A stretch of DNA of 64,000 nt from JALHVH01 sp963773685 (GTDB lineage Bacteria; Acidobacteriota; Aminicenantia; Aminicenantales; Saccharicenantaceae): NCBI GenBank assembly GCA_963773685.1, contig CAVZBY010000005.1, forward strand, positions 186,001 to 250,000. Reading direction: 5' to 3'. Position numbers and translations under genes: made by a program. Below are positions 55,157-62,801 of the stretch, in pieces. The notes beneath the pieces were generated by a model. The model searched no databases and was not told where the DNA came from. It worked only from the letters and a program-made list of their open reading frames with translations. The first letter of the stretch is position 1; the number at the start of each line of letters is the position of its first letter.

Positions 55157-57163
55157 ATGTCTAATCCAGCCCCGCATCGTTATCTTCTGACTGCCGCCCG
55201 AATACTGATCCTGTTCGTGGCCGTCGTCGGCGTTCTTCCGGCGTCCGGATCCCTGTCCGCGCGGGATCCATCGCCGCAGGTCAAGTATCCCGGCCTGCCC
55301 TCCGAGACCCCGGCTCAGTTCACGCCGGCGACCGAGAGCTTCGACTATGCCAGGCGCGACGTGATGATCCCGATGAGGGATGGGGTCAAGCTCCATACGG
55401 TCATCCTCGTCCCGAAGGGCGCAAAGGGCGCGCCCATCCTTCTGACGCGCACGCCTTACAACGCGACGGGGCTCACCAGCCACGCCGAAAGCGCTCACCT
55501 CGGACCCGTCCTCAACGGCTACGACCATGCCGTCGAGGTCGTCGTCGAGGGCGGCTATATCCGGGTCGTCCAGGACGTGCGCGGCAAGCATGGATCGGAG
55601 GGCGATTACGTGATGAATCGCCCGCTTCGGGGGCCGCTGAATCCGACGCCGGTCGATCACGCGACGGACACCTACGACACGATCGAATGGCTGGTGCACA
55701 ACATCCCGGAGACGAACGGCAGGGTCGGCATCCTCGGCGTCTCGTACAACGGCTTCCTAACCTTGATGGGGCTTGTCGATCCTCACCCGGCCTTGAAGGT
55801 CGCCGTCCCCATGAACCCGATGGTCGACGGATGGAAGGGCGACGACTGGTTCCATAACGGCGCATTCCGCCAGCAGATGATGGCGTACATTTACAGCCAG
55901 GGGGCGACACGGACATCTGAGGCCAAGTGGTGGTCCACCCATTTCGATGATTACGATATGTTCCTGCAGGCCGGGTCCGCCGGGGAGCTTGGGCGCCGGC
56001 GGGGCATGGACCAGCTGGGGTTCTGGAGGAAGATTCTGGAGCATCCCGCTTACGATTCCTTCTGGCGCGACCAGGCGGTCGACCGCGCGCTCGCCGCGCG
56101 GCCCCTGACCGTTCCCACGATGATCGTCCATAGCTTGTGGGACCAGGAGGACATCTATGGGGGGATCGCCGTCTATAAGGCGATCGAACCGAAAGACACC
56201 GCGAACGATAAGGTGTTTCTCGTACTCGGGCCGTGGTATCACGGACAGGAGCTTGGGGATGGAAGCAGCCTGGGGGCGTTGGCGTTCAACAGCGACACGT
56301 CTCTCGCGTTCCGCCGCGAGGTCCTGCGTCCGTTCCTCGATCGATACCTCAAGGACGAACCGGGAGACACGAGGGATGTAGCCCCGGTAACGGCTTTCGA
56401 AACAGGAACGAACACGTGGCGGCGGCTGACGGCTTGGCCCGCCGGATGTCCCAGCGGCTGTACGATCAAGCCGACGCCGCTCTACCTACGGGCAGGTTTG
56501 AGCGCGGAGTTCGCGGCCCCCGAGGCCGGCGCCGACGAATTCGACGAATATGTGTCCGATCCCGCCAAGCCCGTACCATACCGCGCCCGCCCCGCCACGC
56601 CGACGCACTACGACGACTCCCGTCCGTGGTCAAGATGGCTGGTGGACGACCAAAGGGAAGCGTCCGGCCGTCCCGATGTCCTGGCATTCGTCTCGGACGT
56701 CCTGACGTCGCCTCTGAAGATCAGCGGCCAGCCGCTGGTTAACCTGGTCGCGTCCACGAGCGGGACGGACTCCGACTGGGTGGTGAAGCTCATCGACGTC
56801 TACCCCGACGAGGTCGCGCCCCGGCCCGCTCTCGGCGGCTATCAGCTGATGGTTTCGGCGGATATCTTTCGCGGCCGCTACCGCCAAAGCTTCGAAGCGC
56901 CGTTGCCGATCTCCCCGGACGAGCCGTTGGCGTATCGTTTCGCCCTCCCGACCGCGAACCACGTCTTTCTCCCCGGCCACCGGATCATGATCCAGATCCA
57001 GTCCAGCTGGTTCCCTCTCTATGACCGTAACCCCCAGACGTTCGTTCCCAATATCTTCTGGGCGAAGCCGGGCGATTACAGGAAGGCGGTCCAGCGCATT
57101 TATCATGCGGCGGGCCGGGCCAGTTTCATCGAACTGCCGCTCGTCGTGAACGATACGCCCTGA
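55157..57163 (+). CDS. CocE/NonD-type alpha-amino-acid ester hydrolase
   Basis: The product has 668 residues from an ATG at 55157 (GGAG 8 bp before), with a signal peptide to about residue 36. The S15/CocE alpha/beta-hydrolase has its nucleophile in GVSYNG (Ser about 196), Asp in HSLWDQEDIYG (about 328) and His in LGPWYHGQ (about 361). The C-terminal jelly-roll domain (PLKISGQPLVNLVASTSGTD; RIMIQIQSSWFPLYDRNPQT) is characteristic. Relatives cleave or transfer alpha-amino acid esters, glutaryl amides or Xaa-Pro dipeptides. The gene is alone, with no obvious operon partner. Confidence 0.88.
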   Translation: MSNPAPHRYLLTAARILILFVAVVGVLPASGSLSARDPSPQVKYPGLPSETPAQFTPATESFDYARRDVMIPMRDGVKLHTVILVPKGAKGAPILLTRTPYNATGLTSHAESAHLGPVLNGYDHAVEVVVEGGYIRVVQDVRGKHGSEGDYVMNRPLRGPLNPTPVDHATDTYDTIEWLVHNIPETNGRVGILGVSYNGFLTLMGLVDPHPALKVAVPMNPMVDGWKGDDWFHNGAFRQQMMAYIYSQGATRTSEAKWWSTHFDDYDMFLQAGSAGELGRRRGMDQLGFWRKILEHPAYDSFWRDQAVDRALAARPLTVPTMIVHSLWDQEDIYGGIAVYKAIEPKDTANDKVFLVLGPWYHGQELGDGSSLGALAFNSDTSLAFRREVLRPFLDRYLKDEPGDTRDVAPVTAFETGTNTWRRLTAWPAGCPSGCTIKPTPLYLRAGLSAEFAAPEAGADEFDEYVSDPAKPVPYRARPATPTHYDDSRPWSRWLVDDQREASGRPDVLAFVSDVLTSPLKISGQPLVNLVASTSGTDSDWVVKLIDVYPDEVAPRPALGGYQLMVSADIFRGRYRQSFEAPLPISPDEPLAYRFALPTANHVFLPGHRIMIQIQSSWFPLYDRNPQTFVPNIFWAKPGDYRKAVQRIYHAAGRASFIELPLVVNDTP

Positions 57164-57208
57164 TATCGAAAGAGGCGAAGCCGTCCTCTTTGCCGGGAAT
57201 ACGTCCCT

Positions 57209-57251
57209 ATGGATAGGAATCCGGCGAGTCCCTTTCCGGGTTCCTATCCAT
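57209..57251. terminator. Strong stem-loop after the ester hydrolase
   Basis: ATGGATAGGAA (57209-57219) pairs perfectly with TTCCTATCCAT (57241-57251). An inner CCGG/CCGG extends the stem. It lies 46 bp after the stop; there is no T tract. Confidence 0.5.
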
Positions 57252-57302
57252 CCGCCCCCTTAGGCCATAGCGGGGAACGGACTCTCCTGACTGGCATGAT
57301 TC

Positions 57303-57317
57303 GTGCATATCATGCAC
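57303..57317 (+). promoter_or_regulatory. Palindromic operator candidate
   Basis: GTGCATATCATGCAC is a dyad of two 6-bp arms (GTGCAT, ATGCAC) around ATC. It overlaps a possible -10 (TATCAT) and lies 16 bp before the start of the His-rich lipoprotein gene. Confidence 0.4.
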
Positions 57318-57333
57318 ATAAAAGGAGACGACT

Positions 57334-57703
57334 ATGACACGAAAAGAGTTTCTATCGTTCGGGGCCTGGAGCGTTGCCGGGGTCCTGGCGTCCCTGGGCT
57401 TCGAAGCATGCGGGTCGAGCTATACGAGCTCCTCCCGTCCCGACGCCCAACGGGACGTTCACTTCGACGAGCGCGAACGGACACACCCATACCTTTACCC
57501 TCAGCCAGAACGACGTCCAATCCCCGCCCTCCGCGGGCGTTTCGGGCTCGACCTCTTCCTCGAGCGGCCACACCCATACGTTCGCCATGACCCAGGCCCA
57601 GCTCCAGCAGGTCAACGCGGGCGGGTCGGTCACGATAACGTCGGGGAGTTCCGACACCGGAGGGGCGCATACCCACAATTTCGATATCACCAAATGGTTT
57701 TAA
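57334..57703 (+). pseudogene. His-rich exported protein with HTHT repeats, frameshifted
   Basis: The ATG at 57334 has AAAGGAG upstream. The first frame encodes an export signal (RKEFLSFGAWSVAGVLASLG) and a Cys in FEACGSS that may be lipidated. After GSSYTSS the continuation TPNGTFTSTSANGHTHTFTL runs in the +1 frame to 57703, so one extra base near 57440 must be removed. The corrected protein has about 122 residues and three similar segments: GHTHTFTLSQ, GHTHTFAMTQ and AHTHNFDI. The spaced His pairs suggest metal binding. It directly precedes a cupredoxin gene. Confidence 0.68.
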
Positions 57704-57743
57704 GCAGACGAGGATCGGTTCAGGACCTTCGATGGAGGGAAAG

Positions 57744-58157
57744 ATGAAAATCCTGAAAGCATCGGCGGCGATCTTAGTTCTCCTTTTGGGTTCTATCGGA
57801 CTGGCGCAGGACGCCAAGGAGGTCCGGTTTGTCGCGGTCATGGGCGAAGACGGGATCCAGCGGGCGGAGATCACGGGGGGGAGCTATTACTTCGACCCGG
57901 AGGTCGTCGTCGTCAAGGTCAACGTCCCGGTCGAGCTGAAAGTCGTCAAGGCCGGAGGGGCCACGCCTCACAACATCTCGCTCAAGGCTCCCGAGGCCGG
58001 GATCGACTTCTCCGTCTCGCTGGGCAAAGAGCCGAAAACCGTAACGTTCACCCCGTCCAAGGTCGGGAGATATCCCTTCTGGTGCTCCAAGCGCTTCCTG
58101 TTCTTCAAGAGCCACAAGGACCACGGAATGAAGGGCGCTCTCGAGGTCGTGGAATAG
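57744..58157 (+). CDS. Periplasmic cupredoxin-domain protein
   Basis: The product has 137 residues from an ATG at 57744 with GGAGGGAAAG upstream; a signal peptide ends at SIGLAQ. The fold is a single cupredoxin (Greek-key) domain. Candidate copper ligands are His in GGATPHNISL, Cys in YPFWCSKR, and His and Met in SHKDHGMKG. This order (H, C, H, M) matches type 1 copper proteins and the periplasmic domain of nitrous-oxide-reductase-like or oxidase subunit II proteins. It probably carries electrons or copper, and the His-rich protein just upstream may deliver the metal. Confidence 0.82.
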   Translation: MKILKASAAILVLLLGSIGLAQDAKEVRFVAVMGEDGIQRAEITGGSYYFDPEVVVVKVNVPVELKVVKAGGATPHNISLKAPEAGIDFSVSLGKEPKTVTFTPSKVGRYPFWCSKRFLFFKSHKDHGMKGALEVVE

Positions 58158-58303
58158 CCGAATCTCCGCCCCCGATCTCCATTCTGACTTCCCCGGATTC
58201 CATCCGCACTCCCGGCTTCCCTCGGAAGCCGTTCGTCGAGCCTTGGAATCGTCCGGGGATTGAGATAAGATCGACACATCGCTTGAATAGGGCGGGGAAT
58301 TCC

Positions 58304-59056
58304 ATGAATCGAGAACAATGGCAAAAGACCGGTTGGGCCCTGATCATCGCGGTCGGCTCGATCGCCGGCTTATCCGCGAACATTGCCGCTGACAAGATCT
58401 GCCGGATCTCCGGCAGGGTGACGGACTTCCAGAACCGTCCAATTGAGGGAGCGATTGTCGAGCTCAAGAACTCGCGATTCGATACCGTGGCCGCGGCCGT
58501 TTCCGACGCCGACGGGCGCTATTCGATGTCCGCCCCCGCAGGAAATTATTTGGCCCTCGCCGCCGTGAAGGATTACCAGACCAAGTATCTCGAATACTGG
58601 GCCTGGAATGTTCCCTTGGACCGGGATATCGAGATCGATCCGCGGTTCGACCGGCTCGAGGTCTATGCGATGAACGCCTGGCGGCCCCAGGGCGGATATC
58701 CTTCGTATCAGATCTATTTCCGCCCGATGAGCCTGGCCCGCGTGATAAAGAAGATCACCGAATCGGGCGGCATGGAGGAACTGGGCAAGCTCCCCGTCAT
58801 CGACATCGCGCCGGACCTGGCCGTCAAGGACATCGCCGTGACGATCGACGGCCAGGCCGTCAAGGTCCTGGAAGTGAACAGGGTCCGCGAAGCGGCGGGG
58901 CCGGGCCAATACATGTTCGGATATGTCATCCAAACGGAATTGCCGAAGAAGCCGGCCATCGGCGAGCCTGTCGTCATCACCGTCACCATAACGGACTCGG
59001 AAACGGGCGAAATGGGGGAAGGGACTCTGTTCTTCAAGCCCTCAAGAACGAACTGA
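58304..59056 (+). CDS. Exported protein with carboxypeptidase-regulatory-like domain
   Basis: The product has 250 residues, starting after GGCGGGG; the signal peptide covers about 10-28. Residues 32-105 form a carboxypeptidase-regulatory-like beta domain (CRISGRVTDFQNRPIEGAIV; SDADGRYSMSAPAGNYLAL). The following 140 residues form a second beta domain of unknown type (VKDIAVTIDGQAVKVLEV; GEPVVITVTITDSETGEM). No catalytic motif is seen. It could be a surface or periplasmic accessory protein. It precedes an M20 peptidase gene by 40 bp. Confidence 0.68.
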   Translation: MNREQWQKTGWALIIAVGSIAGLSANIAADKICRISGRVTDFQNRPIEGAIVELKNSRFDTVAAAVSDADGRYSMSAPAGNYLALAAVKDYQTKYLEYWAWNVPLDRDIEIDPRFDRLEVYAMNAWRPQGGYPSYQIYFRPMSLARVIKKITESGGMEELGKLPVIDIAPDLAVKDIAVTIDGQAVKVLEVNRVREAAGPGQYMFGYVIQTELPKKPAIGEPVVITVTITDSETGEMGEGTLFFKPSRTN

Positions 59057-59096
59057 AAGCATATTCCGGCGATCGGAAGCCTGATATGGAAAAGAC

Positions 59097-60266
59097 ATGA
59101 GAGAAGAGCTCGCGGAACTTACAAGCCGGCTTGTCGCCATTGATTCCATCAATCCGTCGCTGGCGCCCGGCGCTCCCGGGGAGAGGGAGATCGCGACCTT
59201 TGTCGCCGACCGGCTGAAGGGCGCCGGCGCGCGCGTCGAGATCGTACCCGCCGTCGCGGCCGATGACCGGCCCAGCGTGTTGGGAATTCTGCCCGGAACG
59301 GGCGGGGGACGCTCGCTCCTGTTGTATGCCCACCTGGATACCGTCGGCGCGGCGGGAATGCGTCAGCCGCACAAGCCGGTGATCGAGGGCGACCGGCTTA
59401 TGGGGCGGGGCGCGCTCGATATGAAAGGCAGTCTGGCCGCCGTTCTCTCGGTCGTCGCGTCATGCGCTCGATCGGGCCTGGCCGGCGATCTGGTGGTCGC
59501 CGCGGTTGCCGACGAGGAAGGCTCCAGCCTGGGCATGGAGGCCGTCCTGAGGCGCATGATGGAGACGGGATGCCGGCCTGACGCGGCTGTCGTGACCGAG
59601 CCGACCGACCTCAAGCTATGCGTGGCGCACCGTGGATTCGCCTGGGCCGCCATCACCACTCACGGGCGCGCCTCGCACACGGCCCTGCCCGGCGAAGGGA
59701 TCGACGCCATCGCCCGGATGGGACGCGTCCTCGTCGCCCTGGAAGGGCTCGATCGGTCGCTTCAAGCCCAACCCGCGCACCCCTTGATCGGACACGGCTC
59801 GGTGTTGGCCTCCCTGATCCGAGGCGGCAGTGAATTGTTCACGACTCCCGCGGAGTGCCGGATCGACCTCGTTCGCCGGACCCTGCCCGGCCAGACCGCG
59901 GCCGACGTAACGGACGAGATCGAGGGGCTTCTCTCGGAGCTTCGCGCTCGGGACCCGAAATTCGCGGCGACCTTCGAGCTCAAGCTGTATCGGGCGCCCC
60001 TGGAATTGCCTGTTGGATCACCCATCGCCGCCGCGCTATCCTCGAGCGCCGAAAAGTCGCTCGGGAGCCGGCCCGCCACGTTCGGCGCGCCTTACTGGAC
60101 CGACGCCGGGCTCCTGGCCGAAGCCGGGATCCCGACCGCGATCTTCGGCCCGAGCGGCGAGGGCCTGCATTCGGAGGTGGAGTGGGTCAGCCTCTCGAGC
60201 CTGGAATCGTTGGCCAATATCCTGACGGATACGGCCAAGACATTCTGCTCGTCCCGGCTCGGTTGA
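59097..60266 (+). CDS. M20 family peptidase/deacylase (ArgE/DapE type)
   Basis: The 389-residue cytoplasmic enzyme has no signal peptide. Zinc-binding motifs are His in LLYAHLDTVG, Asp in GRGALDMKG, Glu-Glu in VADEEGSS (catalytic and bridging), Glu in VVTEPTD and His in GEGLHSEVEW. The dimerisation lid lies between about 180 and 290 (GRASHTALPGEGIDAIARM). Members hydrolyse N-acyl amino acids or short peptides. ArgE-like or acetyl-ornithine deacetylase-like activity is possible, but no arginine or lysine biosynthetic genes are nearby. It suits the peptide-using lifestyle of the locus. Confidence 0.9.
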   Translation: MREELAELTSRLVAIDSINPSLAPGAPGEREIATFVADRLKGAGARVEIVPAVAADDRPSVLGILPGTGGGRSLLLYAHLDTVGAAGMRQPHKPVIEGDRLMGRGALDMKGSLAAVLSVVASCARSGLAGDLVVAAVADEEGSSLGMEAVLRRMMETGCRPDAAVVTEPTDLKLCVAHRGFAWAAITTHGRASHTALPGEGIDAIARMGRVLVALEGLDRSLQAQPAHPLIGHGSVLASLIRGGSELFTTPAECRIDLVRRTLPGQTAADVTDEIEGLLSELRARDPKFAATFELKLYRAPLELPVGSPIAAALSSSAEKSLGSRPATFGAPYWTDAGLLAEAGIPTAIFGPSGEGLHSEVEWVSLSSLESLANILTDTAKTFCSSRLG

Positions 60267-60310
60267 GCCGGAGGAATCCCGAACGCCGTTCGCCCGGTAT
60301 CCCCCGGCTC
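60265..60310. terminator. Possible terminator between convergent genes
   Basis: GAGCCGG (60265-60271) and CCGGCTC (60304-60310) form a 7-bp inverted repeat in the 89-bp gap between the M20 and M56 genes. The loop is long and there is no T tract. Confidence 0.3.
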
Positions 60311-60355
60311 AGCCGCTGAAAGCGCGTCGGATCCTTGAAGTGACCTGGCCTGGTT

Positions 60356-61675
60356 TTACTCGACCTTCTTCTCTTTGTGCTTGACGGTCTTCCCCCCCAA
60401 GGCTTCCAGCTTCTTCATGTACTCGTCGCTCTCCATTTGGAGCTGTTTGAGCTTCTCTTCCAATTGGGCCTTCTTGTCCGGGTCGGTTTCCTTGTTCAGC
60501 ACGTACTCGAGCTTCTTCATGTGGAGCATGCGCTCTTTCGCGCCGATCTGGAGCCCCAGGATCTCCTGCTCCTTGATGTCGGTCCGGATCTTCTCTTTCA
60601 TCCCGGGATCGGTCGTTCCCTCGAGCTTCTGGTTGAGCTTCTCCAGCATTTCTGCGTTCTTGGCCTTCATCTCCTGGAGGTGGGCGAACTTCTCCTTGAG
60701 GGCCTTGACCATCTCTTCTTCGGTCGGCTCGACGACGGGGGCGGCCTCGGCCGCCGGGGTGGGCTCGACGGCGGGCGTCGGCTTGACGGCTTCCTGACCT
60801 TCCGGAACGACGACCGTCCGCGATTCGGCGAAGGCCAGGACGAAAACCAGGGCCAGGGGAAGGATCAGAAGAGGCTTCCACCGGGCCAATCCTTTTGTCT
60901 CCGGCTTGGATAACATGACGATTCTCCTTTTGATTTGTGATGTCCGGAAGCTGCTCGCAAGCTCGAGCAGACGTCCGCCCACATGCTGCTCGACGATGAG
61001 CAGTTGATACCGGGCGAGACCGCAGCCCTGCGCGATGACGGCTCGGTCTGCCAGGTATTCGTGGGTTTCGCGCAGCGATCTTCTGTATGGCCATACAAAA
61101 GGATTGAACCATTGGATGACGGTCAGAATTTCCGATATGACGATATCGAAGGAATGGAATTGCCGGACATGGGCCAGCTCGTGGGCCAGGATCCTGTCGA
61201 GGTCTCCCGCCGGGATGTTGGCTCTGTTGAGGAAGACGAAATTGAAGAACGAGAACGACTCTCCGGACCGGCCGCAGAGGACGACCTTCAGGCCGCGATG
61301 GCGCTCGCACCCGCACCTTCCGGCCATGTAGGCGAGCCGCCCGATCCTGACGAGGAAGAGGAGGAGGAACAGGCCGGCGCCGGCGGCATAGACGGCGAGC
61401 AGGACAGCCGCGGGCTCCACGGCGGGCGCCGAGCGGGCGACCGAGGCCGCCTCCGCCGCGATCGGCAGGGCGGGAGACGGGGAGTAGGTCACGGTCTTGA
61501 TGAACGGCGAAGGGACCCGGGCGAGGGGGAGGAGGAGCGAAAGGACGGCCGATCCCATCAGGAACGCGCGGTTGAGCGCGAAATTCGTATCCTTCATCAG
61601 GAAGAGCCGGAAGAACACGTAGAAAGCGGCGAGGCACGCGCCGGACCGGAGAAGATAGAGGAAGAGGGCGCTCAT
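60356..61675 (-). CDS. M56 (BlaR1/MecR1-like) membrane metallopeptidase with coiled-coil tail
   Basis: The product has 439 residues and starts within the stop of the BlaI-like gene. Membrane helices lie near residues 3-23, 34-50, 90-110 and 260-280. The zinc motif AHELAHVRQFHSFD is at about 165-178, with a later Glu in RETHEYLADRAVI. After the last membrane helix comes a Pro/Ala/Glu segment and then about 120 residues of charged coiled coil (EEEMVKALKEKFAHLQEMKA to MKKLEALGGK). The penicillin-binding sensor domain of BlaR1 is absent, so the ligand is probably not a beta-lactam. Confidence 0.87.
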   Translation of the reverse strand: MSALFLYLLRSGACLAAFYVFFRLFLMKDTNFALNRAFLMGSAVLSLLLPLARVPSPFIKTVTYSPSPALPIAAEAASVARSAPAVEPAAVLLAVYAAGAGLFLLLFLVRIGRLAYMAGRCGCERHRGLKVVLCGRSGESFSFFNFVFLNRANIPAGDLDRILAHELAHVRQFHSFDIVISEILTVIQWFNPFVWPYRRSLRETHEYLADRAVIAQGCGLARYQLLIVEQHVGGRLLELASSFRTSQIKRRIVMLSKPETKGLARWKPLLILPLALVFVLAFAESRTVVVPEGQEAVKPTPAVEPTPAAEAAPVVEPTEEEMVKALKEKFAHLQEMKAKNAEMLEKLNQKLEGTTDPGMKEKIRTDIKEQEILGLQIGAKERMLHMKKLEYVLNKETDPDKKAQLEEKLKQLQMESDEYMKKLEALGGKTVKHKEKKVE

Positions 61676-62052
61676 TTTTCCGCCTTTTGTATCTTTATCT
61701 CTTCGCCGAGGGCGGCCAGGATCTCCTCGAGCTCGGCGACCGTCAGATTCCGGTCCCGGGCGAAGAAGGACACCAGCTCCTGGTAGGAATCGCCGAAATA
61801 GTTCCTGACGAAGCTCTTGAGGAAAGCCTGGGTGTAGTCCTTCTTGGCGACGAGCGGCTCATAGAGATGGGTCTTCCCGAAGGCCTCGTGGCCGACGAAG
61901 CCCTTCTTCTCGAGGATGCGGACGACGGTCGAAACCGTGTTGTAAGCGGGCTTGGGCTCGGGCAGGCGCTCGATGATGTCCTTGACGTAGGCCTTCCCGA
62001 GGGACCACAGGACCTGCATGATCTGCTCTTCGGCGCGGGTGAGTTCTTTCAT
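61672..62052 (-). CDS. BlaI/MecI/CopY-family repressor
   Basis: The 126-residue product has the winged-helix N terminus of the family (LTRAEEQIMQVLWSLGKAYV, NTVSTVVRILEKKGFVGHEA). The C-terminal dimerisation helices include YFGDSYQELVSFFARD and NLTVAELEEILAAL. In known systems the M56 partner cleaves this repressor after sensing a signal. The 4-bp overlap with the M56 gene supports co-translation. Two matching dyads cover its own promoter, which indicates autorepression. Confidence 0.9.
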   Translation of the reverse strand: MKELTRAEEQIMQVLWSLGKAYVKDIIERLPEPKPAYNTVSTVVRILEKKGFVGHEAFGKTHLYEPLVAKKDYTQAFLKSFVRNYFGDSYQELVSFFARDRNLTVAELEEILAALGEEIKIQKAEK

Positions 62053-62061
62053 GGCGCCCTC

Positions 62062-62103
62062 AATATAAAACTAAATGTTTAGTTTGTCAACTAATATTTT
62101 AGT
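62062..62103 (-). promoter_or_regulatory. Autoregulated promoter with two ACTAA-N4-TTAGT operators
   Basis: On the minus strand TTGACA (complement of 62085-62090) and TATATT (complement of 62062-62067) have a 17-bp spacer. Operator 1, ACTAAATGTTTAGT (62070-62083), fills the spacer. Operator 2, ACTAATATTTTAGT (62090-62103), overlaps the -35 from the other side. Their centres are 20 bp apart, two helical turns. Confidence 0.8.
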
Positions 62104-62161
62104 TAATAATTGACCCGCGCCCCGGCGCCCCTTATAGTGGGAAGAGCGAGGCGCGATCTTG

Positions 62162-62743
62162 ATGTCGAAACGGCCCATCGATCCCAAGCTCCTGCTCCAC
62201 GTCACGGGGCGAAGCGAATGGCGCGCCTGGCTCCGGAAGCACCGCAGGACCGATAGGGAGATCTGGCTCGTCCACGACAAGAAACACACCGGCCGGCCGC
62301 GCCTCTCCTACAACGATTCGGTGGAAGAGGCCCTGTCGTTCGGGTGGATCGATAGCACCGCCCGGACGATCGACGAGGACCGGTATGCGCAGAGATTCAC
62401 GCCGAGGAGGCCGAAGAGCCCCTTTTCGGCGGCGAACATCGAGCGGCTCAGGGCCTTGGCGCGGCGGGGCAAGGTCGCCAAGGACGTTCTCGCGACCCTG
62501 GGGGACATGCTGGATGAAGGGCCTCCCCGCATCCCGCCCGACATCCTGAAGGCGATCAAGGCCGACCGGCCGGCCTGGGAGAACTTCCGGGGATTCTCGG
62601 ACGCCTACAAGCGCATTCGCATCGGCTACATCGACGGGGCCCGCGGCCGGCCGTCCGAGTTCGCGAAGCGCCTGCGGAATTTCGTCGCGATGACCCGGGC
62701 GAACCGGCTCATCGGATACGGCGGGATCGACAAGCACTATTGA
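62162..62743 (+). CDS. YdeI/OmpD-associated family protein
   Basis: The product has 193 residues from the ATG at 62162. It shows the family pattern SEWRAWLRKHRRTDREIWLV, then the conserved VEEALSFGWIDSTARTIDED, followed by FTPRRPKSPFSAANIERL. A C-terminal lysine/arginine-rich helix (RPSEFAKRLRNFVAMTRANR) is typical. The family is small, cytoplasmic and of uncertain function; links to antimicrobial-peptide resistance and envelope stress have been reported for YdeI-type proteins. It diverges from the BlaI-like operon across a 109-bp gap and may share its operators. Confidence 0.82.
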   Translation: MSKRPIDPKLLLHVTGRSEWRAWLRKHRRTDREIWLVHDKKHTGRPRLSYNDSVEEALSFGWIDSTARTIDEDRYAQRFTPRRPKSPFSAANIERLRALARRGKVAKDVLATLGDMLDEGPPRIPPDILKAIKADRPAWENFRGFSDAYKRIRIGYIDGARGRPSEFAKRLRNFVAMTRANRLIGYGGIDKHY

Positions 62744-62801
62744 GGCGGCGACAGAACGTTTGGCCGCCCGGCCCGTATACTAAGGGAAAAGGAGCAGAGA
62801 C

